From an uncultured Lachnospiraceae bacterium (GTDB lineage: Bacteria > Bacillota > Clostridia > Lachnospirales > Lachnospiraceae): DNA of 64,000 bases. A program made the position numbers and the translations under genes. The notes under the pieces were generated by a model that worked only from the letters and a program-made list of their open reading frames with translations, made no database searches and was not told the DNA's origin. Location of the stretch: positions 62,001-126,000 of the forward strand of contig CAJTKK010000001.1 in assembly GCA_910576535.1 (NCBI GenBank), given 5' to 3'. Positions 40,998-50,523 of this stretch are shown one piece after another. Position 1 is the stretch's first letter, and each line of letters begins with the position of its first letter.

Positions 40998-42026
40998 TCA
41001 TCCTTTCTGTGTTTTGAAATGATACAGCCACATATACCCTTTTGGGGCATAGCGGTAAACGGCTATCTTTATTTGGTATCCTCTTTCCAGTTCCCGGAAT
41101 GTTCCCCTATGACTTGCATACGTTTTTATCAGGCAGGAACATCTATCCGTATATTCCTTTTTTTCTTTCCGTTCCTTTCCGGAAAGCATGGACAATTTCC
41201 CGACTACCAGCATGACGGAAACTAATAAGACCGCTTCCGTCCGGCAGGCCAGCCTGGGCATTTCTTTCCCAATCATCTCCAAAGCCTGCTGCCAACAGAC
41301 AATCTGATCCATATAGCTGTTTTTAAATTTACGCATCATGGCCCCTTCCCTGTTCTGAAAGTATCCATAACCCTGATAATTGCTTTGGCTAAACTGCTTT
41401 CCGTCTAAAGCCAGCCTAAGCAAAAACAGCATATCTTCACCGATGGTAAGGCCTTCTGCAAACCGGCGCCCCCCGATACTTTCCTTTTTAAAAAGCTTGC
41501 TCCAGCAACGGGTATTGCTTTTTAAAATCCCATGCTCGATGAATGCTTCCCCTTGCAGAGTTTCCACCGGAAAGGCTCTCTCCCAATCTGTCTTTTCCTG
41601 CCGCCGGAAAGATCCCTCCCCTTCCTGTCTTCTCTGCTGCCGGAAAGGTTCTTCCCCGTCAAATCCCCAATAACTGCAGCCCGCTACATCGCTTTCCGTC
41701 CTCTCAATCATCCATACCAGATGTTCCACCATATCTTTGTCCAGGCAGTCATCCGCATCCACAAAGGTAAGGTAGATGCCGCTGCATTCTTCCATCCCCC
41801 GGTTCCTGGCTGCGGACACTCCCCGGTTCTTCGTATGGAATACTTTTACCGGGGGATATCTGTCCGCAAAACCATCGCATATCTCCCCGCTCCCGTCCGT
41901 AGAACCATCATCCACCAATATGATTTCCAGGTTGTCATAGGTTTGTGCCAGCAGACTTTCCATGCACCGGCCAATATAAGAAGCCGTATTATAAACAGGC
42001 ACAATCATACTTACTTTTTTCTTCAT
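40998..42026 (-). CDS. GT2-family glycosyltransferase
   Basis: 342 residues. Motifs: SMIVPVYNTASYIGRCMESL, ILVDDGSTDGSGEICD, NRGVSAARNRGME, and FVDADDCLDKD (DxD, about 95). The acceptor side has GLTIGEDMLFLLRL (E-D motif). An insert of charged repeats (EPFRQQRRQEGEGSFRRQEK, about 126-145) is unusual for the group. It probably adds one sugar in the cytoplasm. GGAGAG stands eight bases before ATG 42026. It follows a 73-base gap with a GC-rich hairpin (42049-42064). Confidence 0.9.
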   Translation of the reverse strand: MKKKVSMIVPVYNTASYIGRCMESLLAQTYDNLEIILVDDGSTDGSGEICDGFADRYPPVKVFHTKNRGVSAARNRGMEECSGIYLTFVDADDCLDKDMVEHLVWMIERTESDVAGCSYWGFDGEEPFRQQRRQEGEGSFRRQEKTDWERAFPVETLQGEAFIEHGILKSNTRCWSKLFKKESIGGRRFAEGLTIGEDMLFLLRLALDGKQFSQSNYQGYGYFQNREGAMMRKFKNSYMDQIVCWQQALEMIGKEMPRLACRTEAVLLVSVMLVVGKLSMLSGKERKEKKEYTDRCSCLIKTYASHRGTFRELERGYQIKIAVYRYAPKGYMWLYHFKTQKG

Positions 42027-42048
42027 ATTAGCTCTCCATGCCGCCTTT

Positions 42049-42064
42049 GGGCGGCTCCATGTGA
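42049..42064. other. GC-rich hairpin before a GT2 gene
   Basis: GCCGCC and GGCGGC flank a 4-base CAAA loop on the minus strand, with ATGGAG on each side. It stands about 12 bases before the ribosome site of the gene starting at 42026 and has no T-run, so it may affect translation or mRNA stability rather than end transcription. Confidence 0.4.
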
Positions 42065-42099
42065 AACTTAATACTTCTTAGGCAGTGTCTTTTGCTGGC

Positions 42100-43173
42100 T
42101 TAGAAGCATTTTTCACACGAATCCCCATTCATCCGGGCGAAAAATGCCAAGATCCTGTCATATAGCCGGAATGCCAGCCTTGCCCCCGCAATAACAGGCC
42201 CTGCCGGATGCCTTAATACAAAATAAAGCAGGCGGTTTGTCTTATCTTTCACCGGAATTGCAAGGGAAATAACCAATGCCCGGTTATCTTCCTCCCGGCA
42301 TATCTTCTTTACCCTGTCTATATAGCCTTCCGTTCCTCCCCGGATTTCATTCTTAATCGCCAGCAGCAGCAAATAGATATACTCTTTATCCGCCTGCCTT
42401 ATCCCGCTTGCCCTGCCCTTCTCCTGAAAAATCCCCTGAATCGTTTGATAAAGGATTTTTATCCCTTTATACATCCCTGCATCATATTTATGCACCATAG
42501 ATTCACTGTTAAAATAGTAATGGTAAAATAGCGCCCCCTCCATAATTACCACCCGTTTGCTGTCAAGCAAAGCCGGCAGTGTAATATTCACATCCTCCCC
42601 CATAGTCACAGCCGGATTGGAGTATTTCATATTATCTGCAATTAAGCTTCTTGAAAAAAGTTTCATGCAGCGGGACATAGATATCTTCCGGTTCTCATGC
42701 CCTAAAAGATGATCCTTAACTTCCCCCTGCAATTTACCGCCCTCATAAATCCCGGGCTCCAGGCCATGATAATGCTTTGTTTCCTTATCCGGCCGGCTGA
42801 TTACAAAATTACAGCAGATTACTTCCCCCGCATTCTTTTCCCCCGGCGAAAGAAATTTTGCCATTTCTTCCAGCATCTCCTTATCTACCCAGTCATCGCT
42901 GTCCACAAAGCATAGATAGTCCCCGCTGCTTTCCTTTACACCCGCCTGCCACGCACTGACCAGCCCTCCGTTCTCTTTATGCACCGTTTTTATCCTGCTG
43001 TCCGCCCTGGCATAAGCGTCGCACATTGCCGGGCATCTGTCCGGGGAACCATCATCCACCAGCACAATCTCTATCTCCCGGTATGTCTGCCCCATCAGGC
43101 TTTCCACACAGCGTCCTAAGTATTCCTCTGTCTTATAAACGGGTACAACTACACTGATTTTCCTATCCGGCAT
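42100..43173 (-). CDS. GT2-family glycosyltransferase
   Basis: 357 residues. Motifs: SVVVPVYKTEEYLGRCVESL, LVDDGSPDRCPAMCDAY, KENGGLVSAWQAGVKESSG and FVDSDDWVDKE (DxD, about 95), then AVTMGEDVNITLPAL (acceptor E-D). The C-terminal 80 residues are helical and basic, with a hydrophobic stretch near the end. The upstream in-frame codons to 43203 overlap the previous gene; ATG 43173 has GAGG about eight bases upstream. It is one of three similar EpsJ/WfgS-type GT2 enzymes in the locus (also 40998-42026 and 55073-56089). Confidence 0.9.
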   Translation of the reverse strand: MPDRKISVVVPVYKTEEYLGRCVESLMGQTYREIEIVLVDDGSPDRCPAMCDAYARADSRIKTVHKENGGLVSAWQAGVKESSGDYLCFVDSDDWVDKEMLEEMAKFLSPGEKNAGEVICCNFVISRPDKETKHYHGLEPGIYEGGKLQGEVKDHLLGHENRKISMSRCMKLFSRSLIADNMKYSNPAVTMGEDVNITLPALLDSKRVVIMEGALFYHYYFNSESMVHKYDAGMYKGIKILYQTIQGIFQEKGRASGIRQADKEYIYLLLLAIKNEIRGGTEGYIDRVKKICREEDNRALVISLAIPVKDKTNRLLYFVLRHPAGPVIAGARLAFRLYDRILAFFARMNGDSCEKCF

Positions 43174-43184
43174 TCTCCTTACCT

Positions 43185-44333
43185 CTACTTCCAATAGCTG
43201 CAAAGCAAATCATACACTTTCTGGTTAATGCAGCGGTAATCATAAGCTTTGGAATTCCAATATGCATTCTTTGAATAAACATCATAATATCTGTCAATCC
43301 GTTTGATAGCCGCTAAGATGCTTTCCGGCGTTCCGTCTGTTTCTTCCGAGTCCTGCCCGAACTGCAGCGTCTCCCCAATCCCCCCTACATTCGTGCTGAC
43401 CACCGGAAGAGCATAACTGATGGCTTCTAAAATCGTCATAGGAATCCCCTCAAATACAGAATTCATCACTAAAATATCTGCTTTTTTCATATATTCTTTT
43501 ACTTTCCTTGGCGTTACTGCCCCTGTAAAATGCACATTTTCGCCTTCATATTTCTTCAGGTTATGGTACTCCTCCCCATCCCCTACTATGGTAAGGTTCA
43601 ACCCCCCAAAGTATGTCTCTGCCCCTAATACTGCCTGGATTACCGGTTCTACCCGCTTGTCTTTGGACAAACGTCCAACAAACAATATTTCCCTAACTTT
43701 CCCATCTTTTAGTATATGTCTTTCTTCCGGGATTTCCGGACAGATTATGGAATTGCCAACCTGAAACAGATTGGAATTATAAGGTTTATAATCCCTGAGG
43801 CTGTCTTTATCCAGCAGAAAAATAAGGTCGGCATCTTTTAGAATCCATTTCAGATAAACCACAAACCCCTTTTTTACCAGAATATTTTTCTGGAAAAACC
43901 GGAACCCCCGTTCCATATTAAAGTAACTGCCATGGGAAAAAATGACGCATTTCGACTGCCATTTTAAAAATTTTATGATTCCGTAAGCCTCCGGCGCATG
44001 GACGTAATTACAGTCGTATTTTGTAATCTTTAACTGTTTTCCATATTTGAGAAGTCCTTTGGCATACATCAGCCGGAGGGATTTGGAGACATTCCCCAAA
44101 TCCCTCTCTGCTGCCGCAACAGGCAGAAAGTCAATCTGTCTGCCATAAAGTTCTGCCTTTTTTATTTTTCCAACCTCTTCCGGGTCGATGGTCACGCCTA
44201 CTAACATAATGTCATTGGTACGCTCCGGATAAGCCTCGCAGACAAACCTGAGAAAATTGCCAATGCTGGTCACCTGGCCTCCAATGGGAAAATCTATAAA
44301 ATTAGAGTTATCGTATATCAGCAGCCTACTCAT
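43185..44333 (-). CDS. GT4-family glycosyltransferase
   Basis: 382 residues. FVGRLSKDKRVEPVIQAVLG (about 220) and NSVFEGIPMTILEAISYALP (about 295, E-x7-E) define the donor domain. The N-terminal part has DFPIGGQVTSIGNFLRF, the G-G-Q-x-x-S acceptor loop. It probably acts on the lipid-linked unit. ATG 44333 is chosen: it overlaps the upstream stop (TAG at 44326-44328) by eight bases, while the longer frame to 44396 lies inside the previous gene. Confidence 0.88.
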   Translation of the reverse strand: MSRLLIYDNSNFIDFPIGGQVTSIGNFLRFVCEAYPERTNDIMLVGVTIDPEEVGKIKKAELYGRQIDFLPVAAAERDLGNVSKSLRLMYAKGLLKYGKQLKITKYDCNYVHAPEAYGIIKFLKWQSKCVIFSHGSYFNMERGFRFFQKNILVKKGFVVYLKWILKDADLIFLLDKDSLRDYKPYNSNLFQVGNSIICPEIPEERHILKDGKVREILFVGRLSKDKRVEPVIQAVLGAETYFGGLNLTIVGDGEEYHNLKKYEGENVHFTGAVTPRKVKEYMKKADILVMNSVFEGIPMTILEAISYALPVVSTNVGGIGETLQFGQDSEETDGTPESILAAIKRIDRYYDVYSKNAYWNSKAYDYRCINQKVYDLLCSYWK

Positions 44334-45513
44334 GATATAATTCCTTCCAATACAAATCTGTCCTGCTTTCCCAGGAAAAACGCCGGATATTCTCATATCC
44401 TTTCCGGATCAGTTCTTCCCTGACAGCCTCATCCTCCGTTACCTTCATCAAAGCCCTGGCAATCTGGCCCATATCATCCGGGTCTACTAAAATCCCGGCA
44501 TCCGCCACCACCTCCGGCAGGGAGCTTCTGTCTGAGCAGACGACCGGAATACCCATCTGCATACCCTCCAAAGGCGGGAAGCCAAACCCTTCCACATAAG
44601 AAAGAAATAAATAAGCCTTTGCCCCCGCTGCGGTCCGGCACATTTCATCAAATTTTTTGAAAAATTTATAACATGCCACATGCTCTGCCGCTTCCGCATC
44701 CATTTCTTTATAACAAGACGTATCCTCTATCCCGATCACGGAAAGCCGTAAGGGCTTATCTGCCTTTTTATAATATGCCTCATAAGCCTTTAACACGCCC
44801 CTGGCATTTTTATGGGGCAGCGGCGAAGTCATAGCCACGATATAGTCTTCCTCCCCGTGATCCCCCCCGGCTCCCTTGTTTTCCAGGCCTTGGGGTACGG
44901 CATTCATCCCATTATGGATTACCGTTATCTTCCCGCCGCATCCCGGAACCTTATCCAGTATATCCTCCTTGGAATACTCCGAGATGGTAATCACCCTGTC
45001 CGCCTTTTTCATAGACACCTTTAACCGGTACATGATATATGCATTCTCCAGCCGGTTGAATACCCCCGGATAATATTTATCGTAATAAAAGGGGATCAAA
45101 TCATGGATAAGAATGGTATCCTTTATTTTCTTTCCCCCTTTACGCTTTCCAATCCATCCCTTTCTTCCTATAGGACGGTACCCCCGCGGAAAAAGGATAC
45201 GGTCTGCCTGATACTTTTTTGCGTATTTTTTTACCAGGATCAGTTCCCAAAAAATGCAGTATAATTTGTTCAAGGGATTACCTTTCACCTCTGCAAAAAC
45301 CACTCCGGGCACATCAAATTCTTCCCTGTTATAGGAATTCCCCAGCACAATAATTGTATCGGCGGCCTTATTCCCCTTCCCGCCGGCATTTTCCTGCGCC
45401 TTTTGTAACGCCCGCTCCCCCAGATGACCCGTAATGCTCTTGGCCAGATTATAGATGCCGATGCTCTTTCCTGCCCCTTTGACTTGCTTAAAACAGTCAA
45501 TTACAAGATTCAT
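44326..45513 (-). CDS. GT4-family glycosyltransferase
   Basis: 395 residues. IGIYNLAKSI at the start, then DTILIHDLIPFYYDKYYPG (about 130-150), ISEYSKEDI, and FLSYVEGFGFPPLEGMQMGI (about 300, E-x7-E), a pattern close to mannosyl/rhamnosyl GT4 enzymes like the one at 11145-12359. ATG 45513 shares one base with the stop of the initiating transferase (TAATG), so it is translated directly after it. This suggests it may add the second sugar, which is an inference from order. Confidence 0.88.
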   Translation of the reverse strand: MNLVIDCFKQVKGAGKSIGIYNLAKSITGHLGERALQKAQENAGGKGNKAADTIIVLGNSYNREEFDVPGVVFAEVKGNPLNKLYCIFWELILVKKYAKKYQADRILFPRGYRPIGRKGWIGKRKGGKKIKDTILIHDLIPFYYDKYYPGVFNRLENAYIMYRLKVSMKKADRVITISEYSKEDILDKVPGCGGKITVIHNGMNAVPQGLENKGAGGDHGEEDYIVAMTSPLPHKNARGVLKAYEAYYKKADKPLRLSVIGIEDTSCYKEMDAEAAEHVACYKFFKKFDEMCRTAAGAKAYLFLSYVEGFGFPPLEGMQMGIPVVCSDRSSLPEVVADAGILVDPDDMGQIARALMKVTEDEAVREELIRKGYENIRRFSWESRTDLYWKELYHE

Positions 45514-46925
45514 TATTTTGCTCCCTTTCCAAATAATACGACTCCTACTGTCTGAAATAAAATCTTTATATCCAAACGCAAAGACCAGTTATCAATATAC
45601 ATTAAATCATACTTTACTACATCGTCAAAATCCTCAATATCGCTTCTCCCGCTCACCTGCCACATGCCGGTCAAACCTGGGGTCATGCTGATTCTTCTGC
45701 GGTAGCGCTGGTTATATTTTTCAAACTCATCCGCTGTAGGCGGCCTGGTCCCCACCAGGCTCATATCCCCTCTGAACACATTATAAAACTGGGGCAGCTC
45801 ATCAATGCTTGTTTTCCTTAAAAATGCGCCTACCTTGGTAATCCTCGGGTCATTTTCTATTTTAAACATCAGGCCCTGCATTTCATTTTTGGCTTCCAGT
45901 TCCTTTTTCCGCTCTTCCGCATCCATATACATAGACCGGAATTTATAAATTTTAAACCGTCTTCCGTTTCTTCCTATCCTGACCTGGGAAAAAAATACCG
46001 GTCCTTTGGAGTCCAGCTTAATGGCTATAGCGACAAAGGGCAGGAAAAGCAAGGTAATCAGCATCCCCGTCAATCCCCCCAGAATATCCATCACCCGCTT
46101 AATCATCATCCGTTTATAGCTGCTCTGAAACCTGGTATAAGTGATTACGGTATAGTTGCCGAAGCTTTCGACCTTGCTGCGGTTGGCATCCCCTCCCGGC
46201 AATTCCAGGCTGTAATGGCAGTCCACGCCCATATCCTCGAACCCGTGAATCATGTTCTCCATATTGCTCTGGGATATGCCCGGAAGATTTAAGAATACCT
46301 CATCCAAAGCCATCTGGGTAGCCACTTCGATGACATCCTCTTTCCCGGCCACCACCGGAATATTCCTGACTTTTTTCCCCTCCATATTGTAATCAATGCA
46401 GGCAAGGGCAACAATCTGATAATAAATATCCAGATCCCGTTCCAGCCTGTCCAATGTCCCGTCAATCAGGTTGCTTTGTGTGACCACCATCACTTTTACA
46501 GCATTCTGGCCTGATGCGTAATAAGTACGCATTACTTTTTTAATGATCAGATGGATAAGCAGTGACAAAAATATATTCAATATCAGAAAATAAACCAGCA
46601 CCAGACGGGAAAACGCATCCGCCCATTTCATCATTGTCATCAGCAGATTCACTACCAGGAGCATAATCACATTGTACTGGATGACAGCTATCCCTTCTTT
46701 CCAGACGCTCCTTCTTAAAAAATTCCTGTTCCAGTCAAAAAAGAAACTATAAACCGTACAAAAAAGCATCAGGCACAGACATACAAGAAAATGTATGTTC
46801 CGATCCCCCATATCCCTAAAATTCCCGAACCGGATATACGTAGCGGCAATAAATGCCGTCAAAAGACTAACCAGATCCGCAAACCACAAACCATATACTT
46901 CAATAATTTTATTTTTCTGCTTCAT
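45513..46925 (-). CDS. Initiating polyprenyl glycosylphosphotransferase (WbaP/EpsE type)
   Basis: 470 residues. Four to five N-terminal helices (about 10-125), a CoA-binding-like middle domain (about 140-270), then the catalytic bacterial sugar transferase domain (about 275-470): a membrane helix LGGLTGMLITLLFLPFVAIA, SKGPVFFSQVRIGRNGRRF, KFRSMYMDAEERK, ENDPRITKVGAFLRKTSIDELPQFYNV and LVGTRPPTADEFEKY, with TPGLTGMWQVSGRSD near the end. It transfers a sugar-phosphate to undecaprenyl phosphate, starting each repeat unit. ATG 46925 has GGAGCGG just before it and overlaps the upstream stop (ATGA). It is the only initiating transferase found among three polymerases. Confidence 0.95.
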   Translation of the reverse strand: MKQKNKIIEVYGLWFADLVSLLTAFIAATYIRFGNFRDMGDRNIHFLVCLCLMLFCTVYSFFFDWNRNFLRRSVWKEGIAVIQYNVIMLLVVNLLMTMMKWADAFSRLVLVYFLILNIFLSLLIHLIIKKVMRTYYASGQNAVKVMVVTQSNLIDGTLDRLERDLDIYYQIVALACIDYNMEGKKVRNIPVVAGKEDVIEVATQMALDEVFLNLPGISQSNMENMIHGFEDMGVDCHYSLELPGGDANRSKVESFGNYTVITYTRFQSSYKRMMIKRVMDILGGLTGMLITLLFLPFVAIAIKLDSKGPVFFSQVRIGRNGRRFKIYKFRSMYMDAEERKKELEAKNEMQGLMFKIENDPRITKVGAFLRKTSIDELPQFYNVFRGDMSLVGTRPPTADEFEKYNQRYRRRISMTPGLTGMWQVSGRSDIEDFDDVVKYDLMYIDNWSLRLDIKILFQTVGVVLFGKGAK

Positions 46926-48145
46926 AACCGCTCCGTTTTCCCAAGCAGGCGGTATGCCGTCCATAGATACTCTTCCTTGCCGGAACACGGCCCGAGCATA
47001 CTGCTGCCATACATTCCCATCAAAAATAACAGATAATTCCTGCCGATATATACTGAGACAAGATGCGCCTCTACTACTGTATAAACCGATAGCGCCGTCA
47101 TCATCACAAGCCCCATGCCGTCTTTCTTTTTATAAAACTGCCATAACAGCGCCACGTTTAGCAAAACATAAATCCCGCCAGGAATGATCCCGTACCAGTA
47201 AAACAACCGTACAAACCCCATGTCAAAATAATAGTCGTTTTCCGGACGGGAAAACAACGACCAGGTTGCCGTCGTCCCCTCACTGTTTACAGAACCGTAA
47301 TACAGATCCATAATCCTTCCGTTAAGCCGGGACTCCACCTTGCCGACCAAAGGATTCTGGAACCAGTAATCCTTTGGCTTCGCAAATCTGCTGTCCGCTG
47401 CCAAAATTGAAAACCCCACGCAAAACAGGAATACCGCTATCCCTGCTAAATAAGCCCATCTCTTTTCTTTCAGGCCTCTCCAATAGTGTATCACTGCCGC
47501 CCCAAAAATCCCGCAAAAGCTTATAAACGTCCCGGTATTGGAATCCGTCAGAAGAAACAGGCCGTAATTCAGGGCGCACAATATAAGATAACCATACCAC
47601 TTCATCCGCTCATTGTACAAATAAAGCCCAAGAAGAAGCAGCATCATAAACATGCAATGCAGGGCATTAGGATGCCCCAGGCCAAGACAATACCTGATCT
47701 GCGTATATCCCCTGCCAAAGTCAGTTTCCAAAGCCAGGCCTCCGTAAACCCCTGTCAGCGATAATGCAGCCAGCAGCAGGCATCCCGCCGCCGTCATATA
47801 AAACACATACTTTAACACTTTGCCCATATCTGCATCTTTACATGCCCAAAGAAACACAACGATCCGCAGGATTTCATTCCTTCCTGTCAGCTTATAGGAC
47901 ACAAACCCCAGAATGCCGGACAAAAGCAAAGCAGCCCATTCCCTGAAAGAATACCGGGTAAGAATCACTTTACCAAACGCGAGAAGAAAGGCAATCCGGA
48001 AAAGTTGCCCCTCAAACGGATTGGTATAATTGCTTTTGTCAATAATAACAATGACAATCTCCAGCGTCACATATAAATACAGCAGAGTAACCCCTATTTT
48101 TTCTATCTTCGTCTTTTCTTTCGCGATCTGTCCATCCATGCTCAT
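46922..48145 (-). CDS. Wzy-like polysaccharide polymerase
   Basis: 407 residues with about 11 hydrophobic segments. It shares the overall pattern of the other two polymerases (LFRIAFLLAFGKVILTRYSF, RYCLGLGHPNALHCMFMMLL, LTDSNTGTFISFCG) but lacks the long C-terminal helix-loop-helix extension. The extracytoplasmic loop (about 255-305, SRFAKPKDYWFQNPLVGKVE) is the likely active region. It polymerises repeat units outside the membrane, and its place between the initiating transferase and the GT2/GT-C fusion suggests it works with this segment's unit. ATG 48145 overlaps the upstream stop (ATGA). Confidence 0.78.
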   Translation of the reverse strand: MSMDGQIAKEKTKIEKIGVTLLYLYVTLEIVIVIIDKSNYTNPFEGQLFRIAFLLAFGKVILTRYSFREWAALLLSGILGFVSYKLTGRNEILRIVVFLWACKDADMGKVLKYVFYMTAAGCLLLAALSLTGVYGGLALETDFGRGYTQIRYCLGLGHPNALHCMFMMLLLLGLYLYNERMKWYGYLILCALNYGLFLLTDSNTGTFISFCGIFGAAVIHYWRGLKEKRWAYLAGIAVFLFCVGFSILAADSRFAKPKDYWFQNPLVGKVESRLNGRIMDLYYGSVNSEGTTATWSLFSRPENDYYFDMGFVRLFYWYGIIPGGIYVLLNVALLWQFYKKKDGMGLVMMTALSVYTVVEAHLVSVYIGRNYLLFLMGMYGSSMLGPCSGKEEYLWTAYRLLGKTERL

Positions 48146-50523
48146 TTTATTCCCTGCATTTCATTCCATATTTCACGCGGAACGGCAACTACGCTATTTT
48201 TCCCGTAAAACATCTTTGTAATACTGTTTGTCCATGCCTCAGGATCCTCCGTAAGAGGCATATGCATCAAAGGCCCTTGCGCATCATTGACCGCCGGGAG
48301 TACCACGTCCTTCACCGTATCGTCCAGCAGCACAGATAACTGGAACTCCATCTGATCCTTGAAATCAGCCGCCTGTCCGCTTCTTATATAATCTACGCAC
48401 AAAAATGCGGCAGTCCGTTTGATATCCCCCCGGAAAACCAGAAGAAACCCGGCTGCCAGTATAACCGCTGCAGGCAGATAAAAGGTGTTCCTTTTTCCCT
48501 CTTTTTTCCTTCTTCCCGCCAAAGCCCCTTCCACATATATCATATCACTGAATGCCATAAATAGGAACATATAAAAATTCATATTGTGTACGCCGCCGGA
48601 AACTTCTACGCCGGCATAGATTTCCGGCGCGAACATCGCACAATATACGCAGTAAGAGAAAAAGACAAAAACGGCCGGATAAGGATATTTCTTTTTTACC
48701 CCGTCCTTTTTTAGCGCCTGCCAAAACGCATAAGCCGCCGCCGCAAAAATAAGAAGCAGGAAAGGATGCCCTGTGACATACTGCCATGCTTTCACTGCCC
48801 CCCGGGCAAAACAGGACACAATTGTGCCTGCCACCGCCTGGATACTGAAGCCAAAAGCTTCCCCACCTCTTACTTTATTGCCCGGCGCCGTCATGCTGAC
48901 AGCAAGCCCCGCCAGTTCCAAAAGAAGAGGAAGAATACAAACCGCCGCTTTTTTTCTTATTTTTTTGTATTTCCATAAACAACAAGCGAAAAGTACCATA
49001 ATCATCGGCGTAAGAAGCGCCGCCTGGTAGTTCACTCCCCCAAGCATAGCCATACATACCGTTAGCCCAATATAACTCCCTGTCCTGAATTTTTGCCCAT
49101 CGTCCATCACCCGCAGATAAAAATAAATCCCCATTAAAGCAATGGCATATGGAATTACATAATGAACCGTTCCGTTATACCAGAAAATTGCTGATTTTGT
49201 GCTAGGCGCATAATGGATGGCAGCCATAGCAAACAAGAGATAAATCATTCCAAAATATGTTTTGGGAACCCCCGCCATCTTAACGAGCAAATAATGCAGG
49301 AGGATCCACGTAGATCCCAGCCATATGGCCAGCATCAGAAACGGGACAATGACATAAGCCCCTGCCGAAAAAACTTCCGGCTGCAGCGTAAAAAGAAAAA
49401 TCGTCAACCATGTCCCCTGCCAGCCGTAATAATAGATTTCCACCGTCTTTCCCGCCGCTTTTAATACTTCCCAAAGGGAATGGGATGCCATCCAAGCCTC
49501 CCTGGTCAGCCTGCCGTACCCCAGATCATCCCCGGTGGCATGGTTTATCCCGGAAAGGGCTAATATGGGAAGTAAGCCCAGAACAAATAAGAAAAACAGT
49601 ACGGCCAAAATTTTCTTCTCATCTATCCGGCGGGAAAGCTTCCATTGGATCTTGCTCAACAGCTTTCTTCCCAGTTCTATCCCATATTCTTTCCCCCCGA
49701 TCCCAAAAGCCGCCGCTTCTTTTGCGCTTTTTCCGGCCTCTGCCAATATATGGGTTAATTTCCTGCGGCATTCCGGCAGGGTACCCAACCGGTATTTTTC
49801 ATAAATATACCCATATTCAAAGGCATTTAACTCTTTGTCGTCACGGCAGTCCTCCGTCAACTGCGCCCCGCTGATCCCGATGGATACCAGCGGTTCTTTT
49901 GTAAAAACAAACCGGGGATTACGCTTTAGCAGATTCATATAATAATCCATATCTACCAGCCATTTCAGCTTTTCATCATAAACGATGGCGCATTCCGCCC
50001 CGCCCTTTTTTCCGTCCAAACCTAAAGCGGCGCGTCTTACGATTACCGCGCTGGGCGCCCCAATGGTATTCCCAAGGAAAAGATTGCGGTAATCCGACTG
50101 GATAGAAGCCGCATCCTCTGACGCGATGTACCGGTCATAGCTTCTTTCCTCTTCTGCCTGGCGGCTCCCCGAAAAAGCCAAATCCGCTTCCGGATGCCGG
50201 TCTAACATATCCACAAATTCCCTTAAGCTTTCCTTTCGCGTAAACCAATCGTCATGGTGCATAATTTTCACATATTCGCCATTTCCCTTTGCAACCGCCG
50301 CATTCCAGTTTGCCGCCGCGCCAAGGGGCTTCTCGTTTTTATAATATTTGATATATTCCTTTGCTTCCGCCAGCCGCTTAATCTCATCCCCGCCGGAATC
50401 ATCCGTAATAATAACCTCATAATCCTTAAAATCCTGTTTCTCCACCGATTCGAGGAGTCTTCTTACTGCTTGGGCATTATTGAATGCCGGAATACATATG
50501 GACACTTTCACCATAATATTCAT
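48142..50523 (-). CDS. GT2 glycosyltransferase fused to a DUF6056-like membrane domain
   Basis: 793 residues in two clear halves. Residues 1-300 are GT2: VSICIPAFNNAQAVRRLLES, IITDDSGGDEI, PLGAAANWNAAV and VKIMHHDDWFTRKE (DD at the metal site). Residues about 305-680 have about 11 helices with DDLGYGRLTREAW and YYYGWQGTW, the D-D...and Y-x-G-R/W-type motifs of DUF6056 membrane proteins; a soluble tail follows. The helical half looks like GT-C, so one protein may make or use a lipid-linked sugar on both membrane sides. AAAGGAG stands before ATG 50523, which overlaps the upstream stop (ATGA). Confidence 0.8.
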   Translation of the reverse strand: MNIMVKVSICIPAFNNAQAVRRLLESVEKQDFKDYEVIITDDSGGDEIKRLAEAKEYIKYYKNEKPLGAAANWNAAVAKGNGEYVKIMHHDDWFTRKESLREFVDMLDRHPEADLAFSGSRQAEEERSYDRYIASEDAASIQSDYRNLFLGNTIGAPSAVIVRRAALGLDGKKGGAECAIVYDEKLKWLVDMDYYMNLLKRNPRFVFTKEPLVSIGISGAQLTEDCRDDKELNAFEYGYIYEKYRLGTLPECRRKLTHILAEAGKSAKEAAAFGIGGKEYGIELGRKLLSKIQWKLSRRIDEKKILAVLFFLFVLGLLPILALSGINHATGDDLGYGRLTREAWMASHSLWEVLKAAGKTVEIYYYGWQGTWLTIFLFTLQPEVFSAGAYVIVPFLMLAIWLGSTWILLHYLLVKMAGVPKTYFGMIYLLFAMAAIHYAPSTKSAIFWYNGTVHYVIPYAIALMGIYFYLRVMDDGQKFRTGSYIGLTVCMAMLGGVNYQAALLTPMIMVLFACCLWKYKKIRKKAAVCILPLLLELAGLAVSMTAPGNKVRGGEAFGFSIQAVAGTIVSCFARGAVKAWQYVTGHPFLLLIFAAAAYAFWQALKKDGVKKKYPYPAVFVFFSYCVYCAMFAPEIYAGVEVSGGVHNMNFYMFLFMAFSDMIYVEGALAGRRKKEGKRNTFYLPAAVILAAGFLLVFRGDIKRTAAFLCVDYIRSGQAADFKDQMEFQLSVLLDDTVKDVVLPAVNDAQGPLMHMPLTEDPEAWTNSITKMFYGKNSVVAVPREIWNEMQGIK

